Assembly (NCBI RefSeq): GCF_013408795.1 | Contig: NZ_JACCCC010000001.1 | Location: 6,572,001-6,636,000 of the forward strand | Length of the DNA: 64,000 nt | Source: Spinactinospora alkalitolerans | Lineage (GTDB): Bacteria; Actinomycetota; Actinomycetes; Streptosporangiales; Streptosporangiaceae | Direction of reading: 5' to 3' | Part shown: positions 44,405 to 52,568 of the stretch, piece after piece | Layout of the letters: every line of letters starts with the position of its first letter | Numbering within the stretch: position 1 is the first letter of the stretch | Notes under the pieces: generated by a model | What the model was told of the DNA's origin: nothing | Databases searched by the model: none | What the model saw: the letters and a program-made list of their open reading frames with translations, nothing else | Translations under genes and position numbers: made by a program

Positions 44405-44794
44405 GTGCAGGTCACTTCTTCCGCCGTGTCGCTGACCGTCGACGACGTCGCCGCGTCCAGCGCGTTCTTCACCACCCACTTCGGCTTCCGCGAGGTGATG
44501 GCGGCCGACGGCTTCGCCTCCCTCGGCCGCGACGACGCCGCCATGAGCGTCGTCCTGCTCAGGCGCGGCATCGAGGTCCTGCCCGAGGGCTTCCGCGACC
44601 GGCACGCCGACGGGATCATCGTCGCCTTCGTCGTCACCGACCTCGCCGCGGAGGAGGCCCGCCTGCGCGGCGAGGGGGTCGCCATCACCATGCCGCTGCG
44701 GGAGGAGCCGTGGGGCGAGCGGCTGTTCCAGGTCACCGACCCCAACGGCGTCGTCGTCCAGCTCGTCGAGTGGGCCACCCCCGAAGGCGGCTGA
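44405..44794 (+). CDS. VOC family (glyoxalase/bleomycin-resistance-like) protein
   Basis: A 129-residue vicinal-oxygen-chelate protein: two beta-alpha-beta-beta-beta modules, SLTVDDVAASSAFFTTHFGF at the start and FQVTDPNGVVVQLVEW at the end carrying the final metal-ligand glutamate position. Could be a dioxygenase-like enzyme or a small-molecule binding resistance protein. GTG 44405 with GAGGAG upstream. Downstream, 44795-45078 holds a tandem CGCCCCGGTC triplet (44891-44920) and no gene. Confidence 0.87.
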   Translation: MQVTSSAVSLTVDDVAASSAFFTTHFGFREVMAADGFASLGRDDAAMSVVLLRRGIEVLPEGFRDRHADGIIVAFVVTDLAAEEARLRGEGVAITMPLREEPWGERLFQVTDPNGVVVQLVEWATPEGG

Positions 44795-45078
44795 CCGCCC
44801 GCCCCGCCGCGGCCGCGCCACCCGGTGCGGCCGCAGCGGGGCACCACCGCCGACCGGCCCGCCGGCACCTTCGGCCCGGCCCGGTCGACCCGCCCCGGTC
44901 CGCCCCGGTCCGCCCCGGTCCGGCCACGGGGGGGAACGGCTCCCGTCCGGTTCCGGTGTTCACCGCCGCCTCCCGGCTCCGATCGTTACGCTTGGTAGTG
45001 GATCGGCACTGTCCGTGCCGACGAGGGGATCGCCGATCCGCGGCGCGATCACCGCGCCGCGGTCGAAGGGGAGGGCCG

Positions 45079-46422
45079 ATGACCGGAACCAGCGGTGACG
45101 CACGCGCCGCAACGACCGCCGTGCGCGGGGAACTGATCTACTTCCGCGACGACCCCTTTCTGGTGGGCCCCGAGGCGGCCTTCGTGCACGAACCCGATGG
45201 GCTGCTGATCTGCTCGGACGGGCTGATCCACGCCGTCGGCCCGTACAGCGAGACCAGGGACCGGCTCCCGGACGGCGTCGAGCCCGCCCACTACCCCGGG
45301 TGCCTGATCTCCGCCGGCTTCATCGACACCCACGTCCACTACGTGCAGACCGAGATCATCGGGGCCTTCGGCGAGCAGTTGATCGACTGGCTCAACGAGT
45401 TCACCTTCGTCGCCGAGCAGCGCTTCGACGACCCCGAGTACTGCGGGAAGGTCGCCGAGGTCTTCTGCGACGCGCTGCTGCGCAACGGCACCACCAGCGC
45501 GCTGACCTTCTGCGCGACCTACCCGCTGTCGGTGGACTGCCTGTTCGCCGAGACCGAGCGGCGGGGGATGCGGATGATCGCCGGCAAGGTGCTCATGGAC
45601 CGCAACGCCCCCGAGGACCTGCTCGACACCCCGCAGAGGGCATACGAGCGGTCCAAGGGGCTGATCGAGAAGTGGCACGGCCGCGGGCGCGCCATGTACG
45701 CGATCACGCCGCGGTTCGCCCCGACCAGCACCCCCGAGCAGTTGGCGGCAGCGGGCACCCTGTGGAAGGAGCACCCGGGGACCTACGTGCACAGCCACGT
45801 CTCGGAGAACACCGACGAGATCGCGTGGGTCAAGGAGCTCTTCCCCGAGCGAAAGGGCTACCTGGACGTCTACGACCACCACGGCCTGCTCGGGCCGCGC
45901 GCGATGTACGCGCACGGCGTGCACCTCACCGAGGACGAGTTCGCCCGCTGCCACGAGACCGGCACGGCGCTCTCCCACTGCCCCACGTCGAACCTGTTCC
46001 TCGGGTCGGGCCTGTTCAGCCTCAGCTCGGCCAAGGACCCCGGGCGCCCCGTGTACGTCGGCCTCGGCACCGACATCGGGGCGGGGACCAGTTTCTCGAT
46101 GCTGGTCACGATGAACGAGGCCTACAAGGTCGCCGCGCTGGGCGGCTACCCCGTCCCGGCGCTCAGGGCCTTCTACCTCGCCACCCTGGGCGGCGCCAGG
46201 GCGCTGGGCCTCGACGACAGGATCGGCACGCTGGCCCCGGGGCGCGAGGCCGACTTCGTCGTGCTCGACCCGCGCGCCACCCCGCTGATGGAGTTCCGCA
46301 CCCAGCGGGCGGAGTCGATCGAGGAGACGATGTTCGTCCTGTCGATCATGGGCGACGACCGGGCGGTCCGGGCGACCTATGTCGCCGGCCGGCTCGCCCA
46401 CGAGAGGCAGCGGGGGCGGTGA
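45079..46422 (+). CDS. guaD: Guanine deaminase
   Basis: A 447-residue amidohydrolase converting guanine to xanthine. Zinc ligands are visible in GFIDTHVHYVQTE near residue 81, HSHVSEN near residue 239 and YAHGVHL near residue 278, with HCPTSNLFLGSGLF and the GTDIGAGTSF aspartate following, all characteristic of GuaD. ATG 45079 is preceded by GGGGAGGG. Acts in cytosolic purine salvage or catabolism; no other purine genes are adjacent. Confidence 0.92.
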   Translation: MTGTSGDARAATTAVRGELIYFRDDPFLVGPEAAFVHEPDGLLICSDGLIHAVGPYSETRDRLPDGVEPAHYPGCLISAGFIDTHVHYVQTEIIGAFGEQLIDWLNEFTFVAEQRFDDPEYCGKVAEVFCDALLRNGTTSALTFCATYPLSVDCLFAETERRGMRMIAGKVLMDRNAPEDLLDTPQRAYERSKGLIEKWHGRGRAMYAITPRFAPTSTPEQLAAAGTLWKEHPGTYVHSHVSENTDEIAWVKELFPERKGYLDVYDHHGLLGPRAMYAHGVHLTEDEFARCHETGTALSHCPTSNLFLGSGLFSLSSAKDPGRPVYVGLGTDIGAGTSFSMLVTMNEAYKVAALGGYPVPALRAFYLATLGGARALGLDDRIGTLAPGREADFVVLDPRATPLMEFRTQRAESIEETMFVLSIMGDDRAVRATYVAGRLAHERQRGR

Positions 46423-46510
46423 CGCGGCGCGGGCCGGCCCCGGCCGCCGCCCGCCGCGCCTTGCGAAGCGGCCGGGGCGTCGGGGACCGGCCCCGGCCGG
46501 AGGGAAGGCG

Positions 46511-46687
46511 TCAGCGCACCGCCTCCCGCGCGCCGTCGCGCTGGGTCGGGATCCCCGCGGCGCGGATCGCCCGGAACATCTCGCCCACCCACTTCGGGTG
46601 CGGATCCTGGTCGAGCACGGACAGCACGTGTTCGAGCAGGTCGTCGTCGCTCAATGCCGTCCAGTCGACATCAGAGCACTCGCCCAT
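46511..46687 (-). CDS. Small hypothetical protein, 58 residues
   Basis: A short acidic protein beginning MGECSDVDWTALSDDDLLEH, with a helical middle (HVLSVLDQDPHPKWVGEMF) and ending GAREAVR. GGGGAG lies 6 bases before ATG 46687 and codon use has strong third-position GC, so it is very likely real. No family recognised. Confidence 0.65.
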   Translation of the reverse strand: MGECSDVDWTALSDDDLLEHVLSVLDQDPHPKWVGEMFRAIRAAGIPTQRDGAREAVR

Positions 46688-47174
46688 TGGTCACTCCCCG
46701 GGGTCGGTTGGCCGGTTGTCTCTCCGCCATCCCTGCAGGGACTCGCCGTGGGTGCCGTGGCAGCGCGGCGCCCATGGCGTCCACGCATCAGCCTCCCCGG
46801 ATCACGGGACGTAAACATCCCGATGGCCGGAACCGGCACGACCTTTTGGGTCATCGACGCCGTCACCTGGACGGACGCGCCGCTCAGCCGGGGGTCGGCC
46901 CGCGTGCCGCCGCGGGCCGGACCCCGGCCGATGGCCGATGGCGGCCACCCTTGGTGATCGCGCGGCGCGCACCCGGCGCACCCGGCGCACCCGGTGCGGC
47001 GCCGGAGGGCCGGGCGTCGGGGTACGGGGGTCCGCCGGAGCCGGTGCCCGCGTGGGCATGGAGCGCCGTCTCTCGGGCAGCAGGCGAAAAGGAGGGCCGC
47101 CCGATCGCAGGGGGAGCGGCCTTTCGCGTGCGAGGCGATGCCCGTCGGCGGGCGCCGGGAAGCGAGGAGAAGCG

Positions 47175-48197
47175 ATGCAGGACATGCCGGTGTGGCTCAG
47201 CGCCGTGACGCTCGTGGTCGCGGCGGTGGTGCTGATCGTGGGCGGCGGACCGTTCACCCGGCTCGTCGACCGGCTCGCCGACCGGACCGGGTGGGGCGAG
47301 ACCATGGCCGGCATCATCCTCATCGGCGCCGTGACCGCGCTGCCCGGGCTCATCACCAGCGTCCTCGGCGCCGTGCGCGGGGAGGCGGTCTTCGCGATGA
47401 ACAACGCGCTGGGCGGGATCGCGTTGCAGACCACCTTCATCGCGCTCGCCGACCTGTTCTACCGGCGCGCCAACCTCGAACACGCCGCGGCCTCGCTGCC
47501 GAACCTGCTGGCCCCGGTCGGCCTGTCCACCATGTTCGGCATCGTGCTCATCGCCGGTGCGGGCCCGCAGATCACCGTGGCCGGAGTGCACCCGGCCTCG
47601 CTGGTGCTGATCTTCGTCTACTGGTACTGGCTCCGGCTGTCCCGGCACGTCGGCAACAACCCGATGTGGCGGGTCGAACCCACCCGCTTCACCCGGCACG
47701 ACGAACCGGACCCCGCGGCCGAGCGCCCGGACGAGTCCTTGCGCGCCATGTGGCTCAAGTTCGCCGTGCTGGCCGCGGTCGTGGCCGTCACCGGCTACGT
47801 CATCGGCGAGGCCGGGCTCTCCGTGGCCGAGCAGACGGGACTGTCCGGCGGCTTCGTCGGCGCCGTCATCACCGGTGTGGTCACCTCGATGCCCGAGCTC
47901 GTCACCGTGCTCTACGCCGTGCGGATCCGGGCGCTGCACCTGGCCATCGGCGACATCATCGGCGGCAACGGCTTCGACATGCTGTTCCTGTCGGCCTCCG
48001 ACATCGTCTACCGCGAGGGCTCTATCTACGCCGCCGTCAACCGAGAGGTCCTCCTGGTCATCGGCCTCGGCGTGGTCCTCAACCTGCTCGTCGCCGCCGG
48101 GCTGATCCGCCGCCAGCGCGAGGGGATCGGCTTCGAGGGGGTGGCGATGTTCGCCGTCTACGCCATCGGGCTGGTCTTCCTCGCCATGATCGGCTGA
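47175..48197 (+). CDS. Sodium/calcium exchanger family (CaCA) membrane protein
   Basis: A 340-residue protein with about ten membrane segments in two inverted halves. The alpha-repeat regions are divergent: MNNALGGIALQTTFIALADL in the first half and IIGGNGFDMLFLSASDIVY in the second, with TSMPELVTVL preceding the latter. A cytosolic charged loop separates the halves near residues 170-195. ATG 47175 has GAGGAG upstream. The leader 46688-47174 contains short tandem GCACCCGGC repeats near 46975 and a GCCGC/GCGGC hairpin near 47096-47120; no gene there. Confidence 0.85.
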   Translation: MQDMPVWLSAVTLVVAAVVLIVGGGPFTRLVDRLADRTGWGETMAGIILIGAVTALPGLITSVLGAVRGEAVFAMNNALGGIALQTTFIALADLFYRRANLEHAAASLPNLLAPVGLSTMFGIVLIAGAGPQITVAGVHPASLVLIFVYWYWLRLSRHVGNNPMWRVEPTRFTRHDEPDPAAERPDESLRAMWLKFAVLAAVVAVTGYVIGEAGLSVAEQTGLSGGFVGAVITGVVTSMPELVTVLYAVRIRALHLAIGDIIGGNGFDMLFLSASDIVYREGSIYAAVNREVLLVIGLGVVLNLLVAAGLIRRQREGIGFEGVAMFAVYAIGLVFLAMIG

Positions 48198-48326
48198 TCG
48201 AACTCTGACCGCTGCGTTCGCGGACGAGGCGGGAACGCCGGGGCCCGGATCCGCTGTGCCGCAGGCGGCTTGTGCGCACCGCGACAGCCGACCCCCTGTG
48301 CGAACCCGACCGTCGAACGCCGGTGA
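48197..48326 (-). repeat. Intergenic repeat R1, copy F
   Basis: Minus-orientation copy between the converging exchanger and CDF genes, about 130 bp. On the minus strand: GGCGTTCGACGGTCGGGTTC, GGGGGTCGGCTGTCGCGGTG, GGCACAGCGGATCCGGGCCC and GTCCGCGAACGCAGCGGTC. Confidence 0.72.
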
Positions 48327-48341
48327 GAGGCCGCCGGCCTC

Positions 48342-49304
48342 CTACAGCGGCGTCGTCCCGGACGCCGGCTCGTCGGGGTCCGCCGACGGGCTGCCCCGCA
48401 GGATGTCGGGTTCCAGGTAGATCAACCGGGCGATCGGGACGGCCTCACGGATCCGCGCCTCGGCGCCGTTGACGGCCCGCGCGACGTCGGCGGCCGTGTC
48501 GTCGTGGTCGATCGCGACCTTGGCCGCCACCAGCAGCTCCTCCGGGCCCAGGTGCATGGTCCGCATGTGGATGAGGGTGCTTCCGCGCTCACCGGCCGCG
48601 ATCGCCCGCTCGATCAGCCGGGTGTGCTCGCGGGTGGCGGACTCGCCGATCAGCAGGCTCTTCGTCTCCAGCGCGAGCACGACGGCGATCACCACCAGCA
48701 GGATCCCGATCGCGGCGGTTCCCAGACCGTCCCAGACGCCGTTGCCGGTGATCAGGGTCATGCTCACGCCGATGAGCGCGAAGACCAGGCCGAACAGCGC
48801 ACCGGTGTCCTCCAGCAGGATGACCGGAAGCTCCGGGGACCTGGAGTTGCGGACGAACCGCACCCAGCTCGCGTTGCCGCGCACGGCGTTGGACTCCTTG
48901 ACCGCGGTCCGCAGCGCCATCGACTCCAGGGCGATCGCCACCAGCAGCACCACGATCGGCACCCAGTGCCAACTGGTGATCGGGTGCGGATCGCTGAGCT
49001 TGTGCCACGCCTCGTACAGCGCGAACAGCCCGCCCAGGCTGAACAGCACGATCGAGACGATGAACGCGTAGATGTAGCGCTCCCTGCCGTAGCCGAACGG
49101 GTGCTCCGGCGTCGCCTGCCGCCGGGCGCGCCTGCCGCCGATCAGCAGCAGCGCCTGGTTGCCGGAGTCGGCGACCGAGTGGATCGACTCGGCCAGCATG
49201 GACGAGGAGCCCGTCAGCAGGTAGGCCACGAATTTGGTGACGGCGATCCCCATGTTGGCGACCAGCGCGGTCACCACCGCCTTCGTGCTTCCCTCGGCGC
49301 TCAT
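48342..49304 (-). CDS. Cation diffusion facilitator (CDF) transporter
   Basis: A 320-residue CDF protein with six membrane segments and a C-terminal cytoplasmic domain. SMLAESIHSVADSGNQALLL carries the first metal-site motif and LLEDTGALFGLVFALIGV the second; HPFGYGRERYIYAFIVSIVL lies between helices 2 and 3. This layout is the ZnT9-like subgroup. ATG 49304 has GGAGGGGG upstream. Likely exports zinc or related divalent ions. Confidence 0.92.
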   Translation of the reverse strand: MSAEGSTKAVVTALVANMGIAVTKFVAYLLTGSSSMLAESIHSVADSGNQALLLIGGRRARRQATPEHPFGYGRERYIYAFIVSIVLFSLGGLFALYEAWHKLSDPHPITSWHWVPIVVLLVAIALESMALRTAVKESNAVRGNASWVRFVRNSRSPELPVILLEDTGALFGLVFALIGVSMTLITGNGVWDGLGTAAIGILLVVIAVVLALETKSLLIGESATREHTRLIERAIAAGERGSTLIHMRTMHLGPEELLVAAKVAIDHDDTAADVARAVNGAEARIREAVPIARLIYLEPDILRGSPSADPDEPASGTTPL

Positions 49305-49479
49305 GGCCGGTCCCCCTCCGCCTTCGTCGAGAACACGGCAACGACCTTACGCCCACCCGTTCCGGTGCGGGACCGCGGACGACGCGCCCGCCTGCCGCAG
49401 GTCAAATGGGCGCGCGCCGGATGCGCTGCCTGGTGGGCGGTTCCGCAGCGGGGTAGCATGAGCGCGGGAATAGGTTGTG

Positions 49480-49508
49480 TGAGGCCCCCGGCGTCGCCGG
49501 GGGTCTCA
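49480..49508. terminator. Hairpin terminator
   Basis: TGAGGCCCCCGGC and GCCGGGGGTCTCA arms around a 3-base loop, just downstream of the DUF397 gene (minus strand). Confidence 0.6.
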
Positions 49509-49529
49509 CGCTGTCTTGCGGACAGCCGC

Positions 49530-49727
49530 CTACAGGGCGCCGTTTTTGAGGTCGCTGATGAACGCCTGCCACTCTGTGGCGGCGAACGCCAGGTGACCGC
49601 ACTCAGGCTTCTTTGAGTCGCGGACAGCGGCTCCATGTTCGAAGCGGGCAACCTCGACGCAGTTGTTGCGGTCGCTGTAGCTCGACTTGCAGAACTGCAG
49701 GCTGTCGTTTGGGAACAGGTTGGTCAT
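49530..49727 (-). CDS. DUF397 protein
   Basis: A 65-residue DUF397 protein: LQFCKSSYSDRNNCVEVARF and AAVRDSKKPECGHLAF then ATEWQAFISDLKNG. These small proteins are encoded beside XRE-DUF5753 regulators in actinomycetes (WhiJ-type modules) and are thought to modulate them. It follows the regulator gene by 9 bases on the same strand. Confidence 0.93.
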   Translation of the reverse strand: MTNLFPNDSLQFCKSSYSDRNNCVEVARFEHGAAVRDSKKPECGHLAFAATEWQAFISDLKNGAL

Positions 49728-49736
49728 CTCGGCTTC

Positions 49737-50573
49737 CTAGAGCAGGTCCTTCAGCATCTGAAGTGATGCGTCCGGATAACGCGCTGATGTCCTTACATGA
49801 TCGAAGAGACGCCGGTAACGGTCCACCTCTTCCGGCTCCTCCAGGTAGAGCCCATCGGTGTCGGTTTCCAGGTAGACCACGGGGTTCACGAATTCGGCGA
49901 AGTCCAGGACCACGAACGGTCCTCTGACTCCAGCATGCATCCCGGAAGCGAAGGGCAGGACCTGAATCGTCACCGTATTGTCGGCTTCGGCGACATCGAT
50001 CAGATGCTGAACCTGCTCTCGAAACGCCTCTTCGGCAGATCGGAACCTCAGTAGCGCCGCCTCGTCGATGACAGCCCAGAGCTCAGGGCTGTTCGCGCGG
50101 TCCAGGATCGCCTGACGCCGCTTGCGTGTCTCAAGTACGCGGTCGATGTCCAGCGGGTTCCGGCGAAGCAGGGCCCGCATCATCAGTTCGACGTAGCCGG
50201 GCGACTGCAGTAGTCCGGGGATGATGGCCAGCTCGTAGGTGTGGATGCTTCGGGCCTCGGCTTCGAACGCCGGAAAGTCATCCGTGAAGATGTCGCTGTA
50301 CTTCGACCACCAGCCGCGCTCGCGTGCTTGCCGGGTGAGGTCGAGGACCGCCTCGCGACGACGCTCATCGGTAACGCCATAGATGTCCAGCAGCCCTTTG
50401 ATCTCCATGACGGTCGGGCGCAGACGCACGCCGGTTTCGATGTTGCTGATCTTGCCCATCGACCACTCGGTGGCGTTCGCGACGTCCTCAACGGTCATGC
50501 TCGCGTCTTGGCGAGCTCGCTTCAGCTCTGCGGACAGGCGTCGGCGGCGGATGGACTGCCGCTGTTCGGCCAT
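49737..50573 (-). CDS. XRE family regulator with DUF5753 domain
   Basis: A 278-residue regulator: N-terminal HTH (MTVEDVANATEWSMGKISNI) and a C-terminal DUF5753 sensor domain (ARSIHTYELAIIPGLLQSPG, LRRNPLDIDRVLETRKRRQA, VLPFASGMHAGVRGPFVVLD). ATG 50573 is preferred to the longer frame because AGGAGAG precedes it. With the downstream DUF397 gene it forms a WhiJ-like pair. Four AAGCTT-centred sites lie in its upstream region shared with the divergent small genes. Confidence 0.92.
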   Translation of the reverse strand: MAEQRQSIRRRRLSAELKRARQDASMTVEDVANATEWSMGKISNIETGVRLRPTVMEIKGLLDIYGVTDERRREAVLDLTRQARERGWWSKYSDIFTDDFPAFEAEARSIHTYELAIIPGLLQSPGYVELMMRALLRRNPLDIDRVLETRKRRQAILDRANSPELWAVIDEAALLRFRSAEEAFREQVQHLIDVAEADNTVTIQVLPFASGMHAGVRGPFVVLDFAEFVNPVVYLETDTDGLYLEEPEEVDRYRRLFDHVRTSARYPDASLQMLKDLL

Positions 50574-50643
50574 GTTCTCTCCTGGGCTTTGACCTGCTTC
50601 TCGGATGCTACGGGCGGACCGTGAAGTACGCGAATCGCTCATG

Positions 50644-50731
50644 GATGAAGCTTCCAGACATGAAGTGGCTATGGCTGATGAAAATTTTTATGAACAAGCT
50701 TTACATGAAAGCTTGAAACCATGAAGCTTCA
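50644..50731. promoter_or_regulatory. Operator array: four AAGCTT-centred palindromes
   Basis: AAGCTT at 50648, 50696, 50709 and 50724, within extended sites such as TGAAGCTTCA (50722-50731). The whole stretch is AT-rich against a GC-rich background and lies between the XRE gene and the divergent genes at 50804. Confidence 0.6.
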
Positions 50732-50761
50732 GAGTAACGATGGGTGAGCAACCTATTCCCC

Positions 50762-50796
50762 GGCCGGACCTCCCATCCGGCCTCGCTCCCGAGGAG
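50762..50796 (+). promoter_or_regulatory. Leader hairpin with CCTCCC loop plus Shine-Dalgarno
   Basis: Stem GGCCGGA/TCCGGCC with loop CCTCCCA followed by GAGGAG, 7 bases before ATG 50804. Equivalent to the element at 16695-16726. Confidence 0.5.
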
Positions 50797-50803
50797 TTCG
50801 CCC

Positions 50804-51247
50804 ATGCGACTCATCCGGACCCTCTACGCGTCCCTGTTCGAGGCGCGGCGGCGTCCGAACCAGCCGCCCCCGCGCCACGCCCGCACCCCATGGCCCCCGG
50901 TGCCCCGGGCAAGCCGTAAGAGCCCGGTCCCCGAACCGAGGCCCAAAGAGCGGCGGGCCAAGCGCCCCCGCTCCTACGCCGCCGCGCCGGTGGCGGTGCC
51001 CGACTCCGACCGGTTCGGCGAGCTCGGCGCACGCCACCGGCACCGCTGGCACCTGGCCTACGCCCCCGGCCAGGCCGCGCCGTACCAGGCCCACCACCGC
51101 GCCAGGACCGGCATCGTGCTGGCCGCCGGCGACCCCGACACCCTCGACTTCGCGCTGACCGCGTTCACGCCGCCGTCCTATGTCCGCCCCTACCTCGACC
51201 ACCGCCCCGCCCGCGGGCGGCGGCCGATCACGGCCGGGGTGATCTGA
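50804..51247 (+). CDS. Hypothetical small protein, paralogue of the 16731 gene
   Basis: A 147-residue protein starting MRLIRTLYASLFEARRRPNQ, then a Pro/Arg-rich low-complexity region and a conserved C-terminal part (RHRHRWHLAYAPG, PYQAHHRARTG, FTPPSYVRPYL) shared with the protein at 16731-17123. Its stop abuts the next ATG. It lies divergent to the XRE-DUF397 module. Function unknown. Confidence 0.65.
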   Translation: MRLIRTLYASLFEARRRPNQPPPRHARTPWPPVPRASRKSPVPEPRPKERRAKRPRSYAAAPVAVPDSDRFGELGARHRHRWHLAYAPGQAAPYQAHHRARTGIVLAAGDPDTLDFALTAFTPPSYVRPYLDHRPARGRRPITAGVI

Positions 51248-51622
51248 ATGCTCGACCTCACCCCCGATGAGGCCCGCCTGCTGCGCACCATGGCCGACGA
51301 CATCGTCGAAGGCACCCAGGACCGCGCCTACTGGCTCGGCGGCGCCCGCGACACCTCCGTGGCGATCCTGCGCCGGATCGCCCAATGGCTCGGCGACACC
51401 TGCGACCAGCACCGCCCCGCTCAGGAAGGACCCGGCCCCGAACAGCGGCCCCTCACCTGCATACGCCCCGTCGGCCACACCGGACGCCACCTCGACGCCC
51501 ACGGCCAAAGCTGGCAACAGCGCTGCGACGAATGCGGGCAGACACCCCCGAAGACCCCGGCAACCCGCACCACACGAGCAGGGCGGCGGCCCCGCCCCCG
51601 TCCCCCGCTCATCCACCCATGA
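51248..51622 (+). CDS. Hypothetical protein
   Basis: A 124-residue protein directly abutting the preceding stop codon (TGAATG). The N-terminal half is helical (LTPDEARLLRTMADDIVEGT; AILRRIAQWLGDTCDQH); the second half holds CIRPVGHTGRHLDAHGQSWQ and a CDECG, with three cysteines and several histidines that could bind a metal. The tail is Arg/Pro-rich. Unlike the gene at 17120, although both follow the same paralogous leader gene. Confidence 0.6.
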   Translation: MLDLTPDEARLLRTMADDIVEGTQDRAYWLGGARDTSVAILRRIAQWLGDTCDQHRPAQEGPGPEQRPLTCIRPVGHTGRHLDAHGQSWQQRCDECGQTPPKTPATRTTRAGRRPRPRPPLIHP

Positions 51623-51782
51623 GACCGCCGCGCCCCGGCAAACCTCCCCACCCACCCGCCGGGGCACGGCCCAACGGAGTCCCCGGAAGAAAAGGCCGGG
51701 CACCCCGCCCACGACCGCGTCGCCGCCGAGGCGGCTCTCGGCGAGGAGGACGCGAGCAGCCGACCGGTCGGGTCCGCCGGGA

Positions 51783-52517
51783 TCACGGCGTCGGATCGGC
51801 CCCGAGGCTCACGGCCGCGTCGACACCGGGGGACCACAGCACCGACGGCGGGGGCCGCTCGCCGACCGCGATGCCCGCGGCACCGACCAGCGAATCCCGG
51901 AACTCCGTCAGCTCGGCGCGGTGCAGCCTCCAGGGCTGATGGGCGATGCGCACCCAGCGGGTGCCGCCGAGGACGCGGGTGTGCAGGCCCCAGCGCGCGG
52001 TGACGAACACCTCCATCGGGGACGGGCGCGCGACGGGGTCCCCCGGACGCACCCTGAACCGGGTCGCCGCGCGCGGTCCCGGGCAGCGGCGCAGGCAGGC
52101 GTAGCCGATGCGGCCCTCGGGGCCGGTGCCGATCGAGGTGCCGGCCCACATGTAGCGGAGTCCGGCCAGCAGTCGGGCGGCCGCCACGTTGTGCGGGGAG
52201 TCGGCGTCCAGGGACATGAACACCACTCCGCGGCGGCCCCGGTCGTCCACCGAGTACAGGCGCACGTTGAACTCGTTGAAGCGCCCGACCGGCACCCGCC
52301 CCAGAACGTGCGTGCCGGTCACCCGGAACGCCACGATCCCCACGTAGGTGACGCCGCCGAGCACGTCGGGCCGGGTGCCCGGCGGCAGCAGGTGCGCCAC
52401 GGACTCCGGCGGGACCGGCCAGTGCAGGAACACGACGTCACGCCAGTCCTGCGTGAGCAGCACCGGCCCCGGCAGCGGCGGCGCGACGGGCGAGGGCAGG
52501 AACTCCTCCGGGTCCAT
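51783..52517 (-). CDS. DUF2071 (YqjF-like) protein
   Basis: A 244-residue DUF2071 protein, acetoacetate-decarboxylase-like fold by family knowledge: WRDVVFLHWPVPPESVAHLL, FNEFNVRLYSVDDRGRRGVV and FMSLDADSPHNVAAAR are the usual conserved blocks. It is the last gene of a minus-strand run, 51 bases after the BrkB-like gene. Function unknown. Confidence 0.88.
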   Translation of the reverse strand: MDPEEFLPSPVAPPLPGPVLLTQDWRDVVFLHWPVPPESVAHLLPPGTRPDVLGGVTYVGIVAFRVTGTHVLGRVPVGRFNEFNVRLYSVDDRGRRGVVFMSLDADSPHNVAAARLLAGLRYMWAGTSIGTGPEGRIGYACLRRCPGPRAATRFRVRPGDPVARPSPMEVFVTARWGLHTRVLGGTRWVRIAHQPWRLHRAELTEFRDSLVGAAGIAVGERPPPSVLWSPGVDAAVSLGADPTP

Positions 52518-52568
52518 CCTTCCGCCGTCCCTTCTCCCGCTCCCGCAGCGGGCTCGCGGAGCCCTCGG

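Noticed and set aside
44891-44920. Short tandem repeat considered as a CRISPR or regulatory array
   Set aside because: Three adjacent 10-bp units without spacers; a simple GC-rich tandem repeat. No CRISPR array or cas gene occurs in the window.
43609-45078. Upstream 490 codons of a very long open frame joining into guanine deaminase
   Set aside because: The frame opposes the TetR gene and crosses the VOC gene; codon pattern and domain content begin only at 45079, where a good ribosome site lies.
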